This document shows positions 26,895-35,291 of a stretch of 64,000 bases of DNA, in pieces. The stretch comes from an uncultured Roseobacter sp. Its GTDB lineage: Bacteria; Pseudomonadota; Alphaproteobacteria; Rhodobacterales; Rhodobacteraceae. The notes below the pieces were generated by a model. The model made no database searches. It saw nothing but the letters and a program-made list of their open reading frames with translations, and had not been told where the DNA came from. The position numbers were made by a program, and so were the translations under genes. The stretch spans positions 62,001 through 126,000 of the forward strand of contig NZ_CANLNE010000002.1 in the NCBI RefSeq assembly GCF_947492555.1, in the 5' to 3' direction. How positions within the stretch are numbered: the stretch's first letter is position 1; each line of letters opens with the position of its first letter.

Positions 26895-27953
26895 TTAGTC
26901 CTCCAGTTGGTCAAGCTTGCCGCCGGTCAACCTGCGGCGAATGGGAAAGAGATGTGCGCCCGTGCGTTCCGAGATCAGCCCCCAAAGGCCACGAGGTGCT
27001 ATCAGCATGATGACGATGGCGAGCACGCCCAGCGTCATGAGATACCAGCTGCCAAAGTCGGCCAGCAGCGATTGCAGGGCGAAAAAGATAAGGACACCGA
27101 GTATCGGACCTTCGATGGTGCCGATGCCACCGATCACAACGATGAAAATGACATAGGCTGTCCAGTCAGTGACGCTGAATGCCGCGTCGGGCGAGATACG
27201 CGCCTTTTGCATGTAGATCAGCCCGCCAGCGAGGCCGGTTCCAAAAGCCGATGTCAGAAAGACCACCCATTTCATGCGTGCCGCATCGACCCCAACGGAT
27301 TTCGCGGCCTCCGTATTGTCGCGCACCGCCGCGAGGGCGAGGCCGCGCCGGGTACGCAACAGCCAATAGATGCCGCCGATGGTTGCCAGGGCCAGCGCCA
27401 GCGCCAGCCAGTAGGCCAGGATGTCACGCGCGGCAGAGGCTTTCACATCAAAGAGCGTTTTTATCGCATCGGTGAACCACATCTCCCGCGTGGCCGAGCG
27501 CGGCAATGACGTGCCGGTGCCTCCGCCCAGCGTCTTCCACTGCGCGACCAGCAGGCGGAACACCTCGGCGATGACCCATGTGCCGATGGCGAAGTAAGCC
27601 CCTTGCAGACGGAAGGCGAAAAAGGCGGTTGGCACGGCAATAATCAGCGCCGCGACACCCGCGAGCAGGATCGACGGGACGGGGTCGACCCCCAGCAAGA
27701 TTACCGCCCCGAACATCGCATAAGCGCCCATGCCCACAAACGCCTGCTGGCCGATGGACACCAGGCCGCCGTAGCCTGCCAGAAGGTTCCAGAACTGCGC
27801 CAGCACCAGCATGGTCAGGATAAAGAACATGTCCTGAATGGTGCTGCGCCCGGCGAAGAAGGGCAGCAGGATCAAAAGGACAATCGCAAGTGTCGCAAAG
27901 ACTGCAAAGCCACTGGAGGCACGCGTGCGGGTTTGAACAGAATAAGTAGCCAT
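26895..27953 (-). CDS. Branched-chain-type ABC importer permease (LivM-like)
   Basis: 352 residues with about ten hydrophobic segments and the family signature in GLALAAVRDNTEAAKSVGVDAARMKWVVFLTSAFGTGLAGG. It pairs with the LivH-like permease, whose stop it overlaps by one base (TGATG). The importer is embedded in an aromatic-degradation operon, so it probably imports an aromatic acid or phenol rather than an amino acid. Confidence 0.9.
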   Translation of the reverse strand: MATYSVQTRTRASSGFAVFATLAIVLLILLPFFAGRSTIQDMFFILTMLVLAQFWNLLAGYGGLVSIGQQAFVGMGAYAMFGAVILLGVDPVPSILLAGVAALIIAVPTAFFAFRLQGAYFAIGTWVIAEVFRLLVAQWKTLGGGTGTSLPRSATREMWFTDAIKTLFDVKASAARDILAYWLALALALATIGGIYWLLRTRRGLALAAVRDNTEAAKSVGVDAARMKWVVFLTSAFGTGLAGGLIYMQKARISPDAAFSVTDWTAYVIFIVVIGGIGTIEGPILGVLIFFALQSLLADFGSWYLMTLGVLAIVIMLIAPRGLWGLISERTGAHLFPIRRRLTGGKLDQLED

Positions 27954-28816
27954 CAGTCATGCGCCCTTGGAAAGAGGCCACGCGGGCGCACCAGCAACAC
28001 CGCGAGGAAAGCCAGGTGTCCGGCCAGAATTTGCCATTCAGGGTTCAGCGCCGCCCCGACGGTCTGCGCCACGCCAATGATGATCCCCCCGACAAGCGTA
28101 CCCCAGAGCGAGCCAAGCCCGCCGATAATGACTGCTTCAAAAGCGTAGATCAGGCGCGCGGGTCCGACATTGGGATCGAAGTTGGAGCGCAATCCCAGAT
28201 ACAATGCGGCAATTGCAACGATCACCAAGGCAATGCCCGTGGCCGTTGCGAAAATATTGGCCGGTTTGATCCCCATGAGGCTTGCGGTCACCGCATCGTC
28301 CGACGTGGCCCTGAAAGCCCGCCCCAGCGAGGTGCGATAGAAAAGCTGATTGAGACCAATGATCACGGCAATCGCCGAGGCAAAGGTGAGCAACGGCATA
28401 ACGCCCAGGTTCAAGGGCCCGACGGCGACAGAGGCCGTCGTCAATGCATCCGTTGGCAGGCGCTGACTGTCGGCCGAAAAACCTTCCAACAGCGCGTTCT
28501 GCAGCACAATAGACAGTCCGAATGTTACCAGAAGCGGCGGCAGAATATCGTCACCGAGCGTCCGGTTCAGCAGGAACTTCTGCAGCCCCCAGCCGAACGC
28601 GAACATCAAAGGCACAGCGAAAAGCAACGCGACAAACGGGGGGAGCCCCAGCAGGGTGACAAGAACGAGGATCAGGTAGGCCCCCATGACGATCAGATCA
28701 CCATGAGCGAGGTTCACCAGCCGCATGATCCCGAAGACAAGGCTCAGGCCTGCGGCGAAAAGCGCATAGAGACCGCCCAGCAGAACACCCTGCACGATTG
28801 TATCAACCCAGATCAA
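27953..28816 (-). CDS. Branched-chain-type ABC importer permease (LivH-like)
   Basis: 287 residues, about eight transmembrane helices. Family features: GLYALFAAGLSLVFGIMRLVNLAHGD at the N-terminus, GRAFRATSDDAVTASLMGI in the cytoplasmic loop, and YAFEAVIIGGLGSLWGTLVGG. Its ATG overlaps the stop of the LivF-like ATPase (ATGA). Works with the LivM-like subunit as the membrane channel. Confidence 0.9.
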   Translation of the reverse strand: MIWVDTIVQGVLLGGLYALFAAGLSLVFGIMRLVNLAHGDLIVMGAYLILVLVTLLGLPPFVALLFAVPLMFAFGWGLQKFLLNRTLGDDILPPLLVTFGLSIVLQNALLEGFSADSQRLPTDALTTASVAVGPLNLGVMPLLTFASAIAVIIGLNQLFYRTSLGRAFRATSDDAVTASLMGIKPANIFATATGIALVIVAIAALYLGLRSNFDPNVGPARLIYAFEAVIIGGLGSLWGTLVGGIIIGVAQTVGAALNPEWQILAGHLAFLAVLLVRPRGLFPRAHD

Positions 28817-29520
28817 TGTCCCGCTCCAAAATAGGCGTCGTGGATGGCCTCACGGCTCAGCTCACTGGGGGTGCCCGACAACGTCACGCGGCCCTCCATC
28901 ATGCAATACACCCGGTCAGCCACAGCCATGGCCTGACCGATATCCTGTTCCACGACGATGATGCTGGCACCGGCGGCCTGTATGGCAGGCACGGCCTTGT
29001 AGATGTCCTTGATCACGACCGGCGCGAGGCCAAGGCTGATTTCATCGCATAGCAAAACACGAGGGTTCGACATCAGCGCACGGCCAATGGCGACCATCTG
29101 CTGTTGGCCACCTGAAAGAGCCGTGCCGGGATTGTGACGGCGTTCCTTGAGGATCGGGAACAGATCGTAGATCGTCTGCAGCGACCAATGTCCGCCCGTG
29201 CTACGCCCGTAGGCGCCGATCATCAGGTTTTCTTCGACCGTAAGCGACGGAAACAGTCTGCGGCCCTCGGGCACCATGGCGACGCCCTGTGCCATGATCT
29301 CATCTGCAGGCAGGGCACCAATCCCCTGCCCCTCAAAGCGCACCATGTCGGGTGCATTCTGCAGCACGCCCGAGATCGAGCGCATCAACGTGGTTTTTCC
29401 GGCACCATTGGCGCCGATAATCGCAATCGTTTCCGCCTCACTCAGGGCTATGTCGACACCAAAGAGAGCTTGGAAGTCACCGTAATTCGCGGTCAGGCCT
29501 TGCGTCTCCAGAAGTGCCAT
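28813..29520 (-). CDS. ABC importer ATP-binding protein (LivF-like)
   Basis: 235 residues from ATG 29520, which overlaps the LivG-like stop (TGATG). The open frame continues 204 nt further upstream but that part is not protein-like. Walker A is GANGAGKTTLM, the signature LSGGQQQMVAIGRALM, and Walker B VLLCDEISLGLAP. Typical LivF length. Energises uptake with the LivG-like subunit. Confidence 0.92.
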   Translation of the reverse strand: MALLETQGLTANYGDFQALFGVDIALSEAETIAIIGANGAGKTTLMRSISGVLQNAPDMVRFEGQGIGALPADEIMAQGVAMVPEGRRLFPSLTVEENLMIGAYGRSTGGHWSLQTIYDLFPILKERRHNPGTALSGGQQQMVAIGRALMSNPRVLLCDEISLGLAPVVIKDIYKAVPAIQAAGASIIVVEQDIGQAMAVADRVYCMMEGRVTLSGTPSELSREAIHDAYFGAGH

Positions 29521-30239
29521 CAGACCTCGATCCCCAAATATATTTCTTTGACCTCTTTCGAGTTCATGATCGCGTCTGGGTCGCCGATGCCGATGACCTT
29601 TCCGAAATCCAGAACCAGCAGGCGTTCGACAACAGAGGTTAGCGCATGCAGAACGTGTTCGATCCAGATGATCGTAACGCCCTGAGCGTGGATATCTTTG
29701 ATCGTGCCGATCAGCGCCTGGCATTCGCCTTCCGTCAAACCGCCTGCGATTTCATCCAATAGTAAAAGCTTGGGGTTCGTCGCCATGGCACGCGCAAGTT
29801 CCAGCCGCTTGCGCTCCAGAAGGCTCAACTTGCCCGCAGGGAGGTTCGCACGACGCAACATCTCGGTACGCTCCAGTACGTCGACGCAAGCGTCATGCGC
29901 CTCAGCCTCCGATTGATTGCGGCCGTGTGTGGCAGCAACCAGAAGGTTTTCATACACGGTCAACTTCTCGAAAGGTTGCGGGATCTGGAAGGACCGCCCG
30001 ATGCCTGTCAGGCAACGTTCCATCGCTGAAACTGTGGTAACATCGCGCCCTTCAAAGTGAATCCTGCCCTGATCGGCCCGCAGATTACCGGTGATGAGGT
30101 TGAAGAGGGTGGATTTCCCTGCGCCGTTCGGCCCGATAATACCCAGCGCCTGCCCTTTGGGCACCTCGAAACTAGCGTTGTCTGTCACGGTCAGCGCGCC
30201 AAAGCTTTTTGATACATTTTGAAGGGTGAGCATGGTCAT
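29520..30239 (-). CDS. ABC importer ATP-binding protein (LivG-like)
   Basis: 239 residues; GAGGAA lies before the ATG at 30239. Walker A GPNGAGKSTLFNLITG, signature LSLLERKRLELARAMA, Walker B LLLLDEIAGGLTEGE and switch His in IIWIEHVLHAL. The LivG-specific long insertion after the Q-loop (FQIPQPFEKLTVYENL) is present. Belongs to the same importer as the neighbouring permeases. Confidence 0.92.
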   Translation of the reverse strand: MTMLTLQNVSKSFGALTVTDNASFEVPKGQALGIIGPNGAGKSTLFNLITGNLRADQGRIHFEGRDVTTVSAMERCLTGIGRSFQIPQPFEKLTVYENLLVAATHGRNQSEAEAHDACVDVLERTEMLRRANLPAGKLSLLERKRLELARAMATNPKLLLLDEIAGGLTEGECQALIGTIKDIHAQGVTIIWIEHVLHALTSVVERLLVLDFGKVIGIGDPDAIMNSKEVKEIYLGIEV

Positions 30240-30290
30240 GAGAGTTCCTCGGCCCGCGTTGTCCAGCCACAGAGTAGCGGGACAGACCGC

Positions 30291-31565
30291 TTAGCTGATC
30301 GGCTCCATTTTGCTGCCGGTCGGAATGTTCGGATGGTCAGTATTGTCGACGATCACCAGATCGTAATCTCCGCTGTCTTTCAGGCGCCATTGTCCCCCGA
30401 CAAGCGGTGTTTTGGCGACGTTCTGCGCTGCAAAGGGCGGCAGTCCTGCACCGTCAAATGCAATCCGGCCCACGATGCTTTCAAGCTGGGATGCAGCGAT
30501 TGCCGCGGCAACAGCGTCCGCATCGCCTGTATCATCCGTGCGGCCCATGACGTCTGCGGCCATTTCAAAGAGCGCATGCACAAAGCCGATTGGCTGTGTC
30601 CACTGCTTGTTGGTGGCGTTTGAGTACGCCGCGGCGAGATCGCCAGCAGATTGCCCGCTGATCGAAGAGTTGAATGGATGTGTCGGCGACCACCAGACCT
30701 CGGACGACAGGTTGTGTCCTTGATCGCCAAGGGCTTCGACCGCCTGCGGAAACAGGATCGCCTTGCCGATGCTGGCTGCTTTTGGATTGAACCCTTGCTG
30801 TTTGGCCTGGGTCCAGAAAGTCGTGAAATCGGGCGGGATCGGCACGCCAGTGACAATATCAGCATTGGCCTGTTTAAAAGCATTGATCTGCGCGCTGAAA
30901 TCATCCGTCAGGTTCTGGTAACGGCCTGGATCCGTTAACCCGTAGCCCTGTTCGGCCAAAACCGGTGGGAAGCCCACATTCGGATCGCCCCAAGCATTGC
31001 CGTCGCCATCATTAGGGAAGAGCCCGCCGACCTGCTTGTTTGTCTCCAGCTGATTCCACATCGCGGTGAAAACCGAGATGACGTCCTCGAGGCCCCAGAA
31101 GAAGTGAAAGCTGTAGTAGAACGGCTCCCACGAGCTCGGATCGCCCGGGTTGCCTTGCTGCCCGATGAACCAGGGCTGCCAGGGCGCGACCGTGGAAATC
31201 ACAGGGATTTCTTCGGCCTCGCAAGTGGTCGCCACAGGATTGGTGGTTTCGGGTGTGGAGGCAACCAACATCAAGTCGATTTCATCATCAAGAATAAGTT
31301 CTTTGGCGACTTCGGCGGCACGGTTGGGGTTGGACTGGCTGTCTTTTACGATAACCTCGAAGTTGGACCCCGCTTCAGAGCCGAGAAATCCGTCGATGAT
31401 GAACTGATCCGCTTCGGAAAAGGCGGCCAGAGGCCCCGACTGCGGACTGACGTACCCCAGTTTGATCTTTGCGCCTTGTGCGATGGCTGGGGCTGCCAAT
31501 CCTCCAGCGGCCAGTGTCAGGCTGGTTGCTGCCGAGTTCTTTAAAAGTGTGCGTCTCGTAATCAT
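30291..31565 (-). CDS. Periplasmic substrate-binding protein of the Liv-type importer
   Basis: 424 residues from ATG 31565 (GGGAGAA upstream). The N-terminus MITRRTLLKNSAATSLTLAA is a twin-arginine-like signal (TRRTLLK) ending near AIAQ. The mature protein is of the Peripla_BP_6 fold (KIKLGYVSPQSGPLAAFSEAD). The family binds amino acids or aromatic acids. Being placed between maleylacetate reductase and the transporter subunits supports an aromatic ligand. A Tat route for a Liv-type binding protein is uncommon but known. Confidence 0.88.
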   Translation of the reverse strand: MITRRTLLKNSAATSLTLAAGGLAAPAIAQGAKIKLGYVSPQSGPLAAFSEADQFIIDGFLGSEAGSNFEVIVKDSQSNPNRAAEVAKELILDDEIDLMLVASTPETTNPVATTCEAEEIPVISTVAPWQPWFIGQQGNPGDPSSWEPFYYSFHFFWGLEDVISVFTAMWNQLETNKQVGGLFPNDGDGNAWGDPNVGFPPVLAEQGYGLTDPGRYQNLTDDFSAQINAFKQANADIVTGVPIPPDFTTFWTQAKQQGFNPKAASIGKAILFPQAVEALGDQGHNLSSEVWWSPTHPFNSSISGQSAGDLAAAYSNATNKQWTQPIGFVHALFEMAADVMGRTDDTGDADAVAAAIAASQLESIVGRIAFDGAGLPPFAAQNVAKTPLVGGQWRLKDSGDYDLVIVDNTDHPNIPTGSKMEPIS

Positions 31566-31593
31566 GCGTGTTCTCCCTCGTGTCACGTCTGTC

Positions 31594-32664
31594 TCAGAAT
31601 GCTGGCGCATCGCCGGCCCACGCCGCTTGCAAGAGCGCGCGAATGTCGTTTTGAGTTACGGGTCGTGGATTTGGATAGGGTTTTCGTGTCGCCAGATCGG
31701 CAGCTCGGTCGAGGTCGGTTTCGCTGACGCCCAGATCGCGCAGTGCAAGCGGCGCACCGAGTGTCTTTGCAAACCCAAAGAGCGACTGACCCGCCGACTT
31801 GCCGCCCAGTACATCGGTGATGGCCTCTAACTCACGTGCCGCGGCACGCGCATTGTAGGCGATTGCATGCGGCAAAATAATCGCGTGCGTCTCTGCATGA
31901 GGCAGATCGAATGACCCACCAAGCGTATGGCAAAGCTTGTGGTGCAACGCCATGCCAACCCGGCCCAGTACGGTGCCACAGGCCCAGGCACCGCGTTGCG
32001 TCATCTCGCGCGCGTCCAGATCGCCCGGCGCGTCAACAACCTTGGGCAGTCCTTCGGCCAAGGCCTGCAATCCCTCGATAGCAAGGTTCGTGGTTTCTTT
32101 TGTGCGGTTCTCGGCATAAAGCGCTTCTGCCGCATGTGCCATTGCGTTGAGGCCGGATGTGACCGTCATACCCACCGGGAGAGTGGCCACCAGTTCCGGA
32201 TCGTACAAGATCACCTCCGGCAGCACCCTTGGGTCGCTCAACGTCGTTTTGACCCCATCTTCGGTTTGCCCGAGAATGGGCGTCGCTTCGCTTCCGGCAT
32301 AGGTGGTTGGCACCGTGATCTGGGGCAGATCAGTGCGGTATGCGAGAGCCTTTCCAAGCCCAATCGTCGACCCGCCCCCGAGTGCGACAAGGCAATCAGC
32401 GCGGGACGCACGCAGATGTTCCAATGCATCTTCAGTTACGTTGATGGGTGTATGCATGGTGGCTTTGGAGAACACGCCGGCGGCAAGCGGTCCGAGCACT
32501 TCGCTGGCCTCGAAGGCCAAATCGCTTTGCTGCGGTGTAGACAGGATCATCGCCTGTCGGCTGCCAAGCCGCTCTAATTCGGATGCCAGATCGCGACGAA
32601 TGGCTCTTCCGAACCGAACGCGCACTTGCTCATCGCCTTCATTTCCTATCGCTGGAAAAGCCAT
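31594..32664 (-). CDS. Maleylacetate reductase (iron-containing alcohol dehydrogenase family)
   Basis: 356 residues. Family III dehydrogenase signatures: ADCLVALGGGSTIGLGKALA (dinucleotide-binding), TTYAGSEATPILGQ, ALHHKLCHTLGGSFDLPHAETHA. The TYAGSE and HHKLCHTLGG segments are those of maleylacetate reductases, which use NAD(P)H to reduce maleylacetate to 3-oxoadipate. First gene of the operon and divergent from the LysR gene. It fixes the pathway as running through maleylacetate. Confidence 0.9.
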   Translation of the reverse strand: MAFPAIGNEGDEQVRVRFGRAIRRDLASELERLGSRQAMILSTPQQSDLAFEASEVLGPLAAGVFSKATMHTPINVTEDALEHLRASRADCLVALGGGSTIGLGKALAYRTDLPQITVPTTYAGSEATPILGQTEDGVKTTLSDPRVLPEVILYDPELVATLPVGMTVTSGLNAMAHAAEALYAENRTKETTNLAIEGLQALAEGLPKVVDAPGDLDAREMTQRGAWACGTVLGRVGMALHHKLCHTLGGSFDLPHAETHAIILPHAIAYNARAAARELEAITDVLGGKSAGQSLFGFAKTLGAPLALRDLGVSETDLDRAADLATRKPYPNPRPVTQNDIRALLQAAWAGDAPAF

Positions 32665-32733
32665 GTCGATTCCTCCTCGACATCAGGCTAGCGAGCGAAA
32701 TATCGCATGTTGATAATACTTCCGCCAAATAAT

Positions 32734-32748
32734 ATAGCATAATGCTAT
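32734..32748. promoter_or_regulatory. LysR-type operator in the divergent gap
   Basis: Perfect dyad ATAGCAT-A-ATGCTAT, fitting the LysR T-N11-A consensus. It overlaps the start codon of the LysR gene (ATG 32747) in the 82-bp gap before the maleylacetate reductase gene. Suggests autoregulation plus control of the catabolic operon. Confidence 0.6.
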
Positions 32749-33694
32749 GTTAATTGATCCAAAGCACCTGCACATCCTGTCAGCCATCGTTGATGCGGGA
32801 GGAATGAGCCAGGGTGCACGTGATCTGGGGAAATCACAGCCAAGCCTGTCTCGGATCGTGGCGGACCTCGAAGCCCGTCTTGGAGAAAGCCTGTTCGAAA
32901 AAGGGCGTCGACCCCTGCAGCCAACCGAACTTTGCACGAGGCTGGCTTCTGAAGGGCGCGTGATCGCGCGCGCGACGCAACAGGCTCAAGATATCGCTTC
33001 GCAGTTCATAAGCGGCCACGCGGGCTCCGTCCGCGTCGCGGGCACGCCTATCTTTATGGACGGCGTCATCTCTACTATTATTGCCGGGTTCCAAGATGAA
33101 TTTCCCGAGCTGCGCGTCGACCAAAGCTATGGATATGCTGAAGAACTGATCGAGGCCCTGAGAGCAGGAACCGTAGATACTTGTGTCTGCCCAATGGAAC
33201 CGGGTGACGTCCCTGATGACATCGGTTTCCAAAGAATACTTAAAGGCCGAAATGTGATCGCATGCGGATCGGCCCATCCATTAGCCAGAAAGAAGTCGTT
33301 GCGCTTGGAGGAGATTTCAGAGTTTCCATGGATTACACAACCTGCAGGAAGCCCTCTCTACCAAGATCTACGGGACGTGCTTGATAGTATTGGCATCAGT
33401 GACTTCAAAGTCAGTTACTCAGGTGGCACATTGTCTTCCATCATCAACGTTCTTGCAGGCTCAAAAGCGTTGACGGTTTTGCCGTTTTCCGTGGTTTACA
33501 TGCAGCCCAAAAACACCATTGTCGCTCTGCCCATTCGAATTGAGCACCCGAAGCGTGAACTGGGAATGCTCTGGAACGATATGGAAAGCCAATCCCCGGC
33601 CAAACGGCGGTTTATTCGGTACATGACGAAACGGTTTGCTGGAATTTCTCAAGCCGTTGCAGAACGCCAGCGCCAGGAAATCTGGCGCGAATAA
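32747..33694 (+). CDS. LysR regulator of the aromatic-degradation operon
   Basis: 315 residues. N-terminal HTH (ILSAIVDAGGMSQGARDLGKSQPSLSRIVADLEARLGESLFEKGRR, residues about 8-53), then a co-inducer-binding domain. It is divergent from the nine-gene operon and its start overlaps a perfect LysR-type palindrome. The inducer is probably a pathway aromatic or intermediate. No Shine-Dalgarno is evident before the ATG. Confidence 0.88.
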   Translation: MLIDPKHLHILSAIVDAGGMSQGARDLGKSQPSLSRIVADLEARLGESLFEKGRRPLQPTELCTRLASEGRVIARATQQAQDIASQFISGHAGSVRVAGTPIFMDGVISTIIAGFQDEFPELRVDQSYGYAEELIEALRAGTVDTCVCPMEPGDVPDDIGFQRILKGRNVIACGSAHPLARKKSLRLEEISEFPWITQPAGSPLYQDLRDVLDSIGISDFKVSYSGGTLSSIINVLAGSKALTVLPFSVVYMQPKNTIVALPIRIEHPKRELGMLWNDMESQSPAKRRFIRYMTKRFAGISQAVAERQRQEIWRE

Positions 33695-34008
33695 CTTCGT
33701 AGGACATCCGGTAAGATCAGGGTCCGCGGGAATACGGAGGTCGAAAGCGTGCGGATCATGCAGTCCACCAATCGGACGGATTTACGATACACCTCCGGGA
33801 AGACTGCACAATACGGCAACCTCGTGGAGAAAGCCGCGACCGCGCCGCAGTCTTCTGCGACCAGAGAAAGCCTACCCCCGTCAGAATACTTGCGCCGAAG
33901 CATTCCCAGTCACGAGGCGTGTCACGAAAAACGGCAAGTCCGGATGCCAGACCTTATGCATCAATCGCGGCTACGCCAACGTGTCCAGCCTTCAGATCAC
34001 GATCTCTA
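33695..34008. other. Intergenic stretch without an intact gene
   Basis: 314 bp between the LysR gene and the permease. Minus-strand translations give protein-like pieces (for example MHKVWHPDLPFFVTRLVTGN, and GLHDPHAFDLRIPADPDLTG in the same frame after stops), which may be relics of a gene. No intact frame and no family recognised. Confidence 0.35.
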
Positions 34009-35220
34009 TCAGGGCCATAAAGCCACCACGGCCAGAAGAACAGTCATGCCGACCAACGCCTGCACCAGTGCGCCGCCAGTCAGGATGTGAATGACGCGCC
34101 CTTCGCTCGGCTCATCTTCGAGAGCGTCCCGACGAACCAGCCAGTAGTAACTGTCATTGGGCAGGATCGCGATGAAGGAGCCCAGGCAAATCGCGAAGAC
34201 CGCCGCAATTTCGTTGACACCGCTGGCCAGGACGATCGGGGCCGCGACGGGCGCGATGGCGGCAAATGTCGCCATGGACGATCCCTGGGCCAGCTTGAAC
34301 AGCACGGTCAAAGCAAAGAGTGCGATCAGGGTCAGCGCCCCGTCACCCTGCGGCACCAGACGGTCCAGTGCCACCAGCCCCGTCAGCACCGCGCCGAACG
34401 CACTTGCCGCGCCGATGACCAATAGAAGCGAACCTGTCCGTCGGACCGCGCTATCCAGGCACGCGCGCCGTTTGTCAGATGGCGTTTGCAACAAGGCGAG
34501 GATCGCAGCGGTGATCAATGCCCCCTTCGGCAGCAATAGAAAGTCCAATACGTTGTTTCCGGTCGTCCCGACCACGCCCCCGAAGATCAGCAGTGCCGCC
34601 ATCACCAAAAACGGCGCGAATGCCCTTAACAAACGGCCATTGTCTGCTGGACCTTCCGTTTCGCTCGTCGTCGCGGTGCCTCTTGTGGCGAAGCGTCCCC
34701 ACACCACCCCTGCTGCCCAGACAGGAAGCGTCAACAGCACGCCGCACAGCAACAGAGTGGCAGGTTCGACCCCTTGGGCACTGGTAACACCCAAGCCCGC
34801 CGCCACGATCAGCGGGCCAGCCGGATAGAGCAGCTTGAACCCCGCATAAGCCCCAAACGCCGTATCCATCTTGTAGCGCCCAGCCGCTGGAGAAAGCGCG
34901 GCATAGGCGGTGTCCGGACAGATCATCCCTGCGCCCGCAACCGGCGAGGCCAGCGCGACCGTTCGGCCCGCCGCGTTGGACGCAATGTTCTGAAGCGACA
35001 AGGCCGCAGCCAAGGTAAACGACGGCAAGAGGATCAAGGCAAACTCACCCAAGGCCCGTCCAAACCCTGCGTTGAACTGCCCGACCACTTCGTTCGCTCC
35101 AAGACCAGCTGCAAGGCCAAGGACAACGGTCAGGACAACCATCCAGATCACCAGGGGCAAATCCGGCACATAGCTCTTCAGATCGGGGGAGGTGAGGGAG
35201 GTTGAGGGGGCATCGGCCAT
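34009..35220 (-). CDS. GntP-like (gluconate/organic acid:H+ symporter family) permease
   Basis: 403 residues with about eleven transmembrane segments. The C-terminal SFIAILPNDSYYWLVRRDAL resembles the conserved HVNDSGFWLV of GntP/Dsd permeases, and the central QGSSMATFAAIAPVAAP resembles their Gly/Ser-rich motif. Such carriers take up sugar acids or hydroxy acids. It is divergent from a LysR regulator 71 bp away. Assignment to the family is moderately secure; the substrate is unknown. Confidence 0.7.
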   Translation of the reverse strand: MADAPSTSLTSPDLKSYVPDLPLVIWMVVLTVVLGLAAGLGANEVVGQFNAGFGRALGEFALILLPSFTLAAALSLQNIASNAAGRTVALASPVAGAGMICPDTAYAALSPAAGRYKMDTAFGAYAGFKLLYPAGPLIVAAGLGVTSAQGVEPATLLLCGVLLTLPVWAAGVVWGRFATRGTATTSETEGPADNGRLLRAFAPFLVMAALLIFGGVVGTTGNNVLDFLLLPKGALITAAILALLQTPSDKRRACLDSAVRRTGSLLLVIGAASAFGAVLTGLVALDRLVPQGDGALTLIALFALTVLFKLAQGSSMATFAAIAPVAAPIVLASGVNEIAAVFAICLGSFIAILPNDSYYWLVRRDALEDEPSEGRVIHILTGGALVQALVGMTVLLAVVALWP

Positions 35221-35291
35221 GGCGCGTCCAGTCTATTATCTGAGTTCAACTCATGCTAATGGATGATATTAAATTGCTTAAATGAGAAAAT

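Noticed and set aside
28813-29724. Longer LivF reading frame starting at 29724
   Set aside because: The first 68 codons overlap the LivG-like gene and are not protein-like; the ATG at 29520 overlaps its stop as expected.
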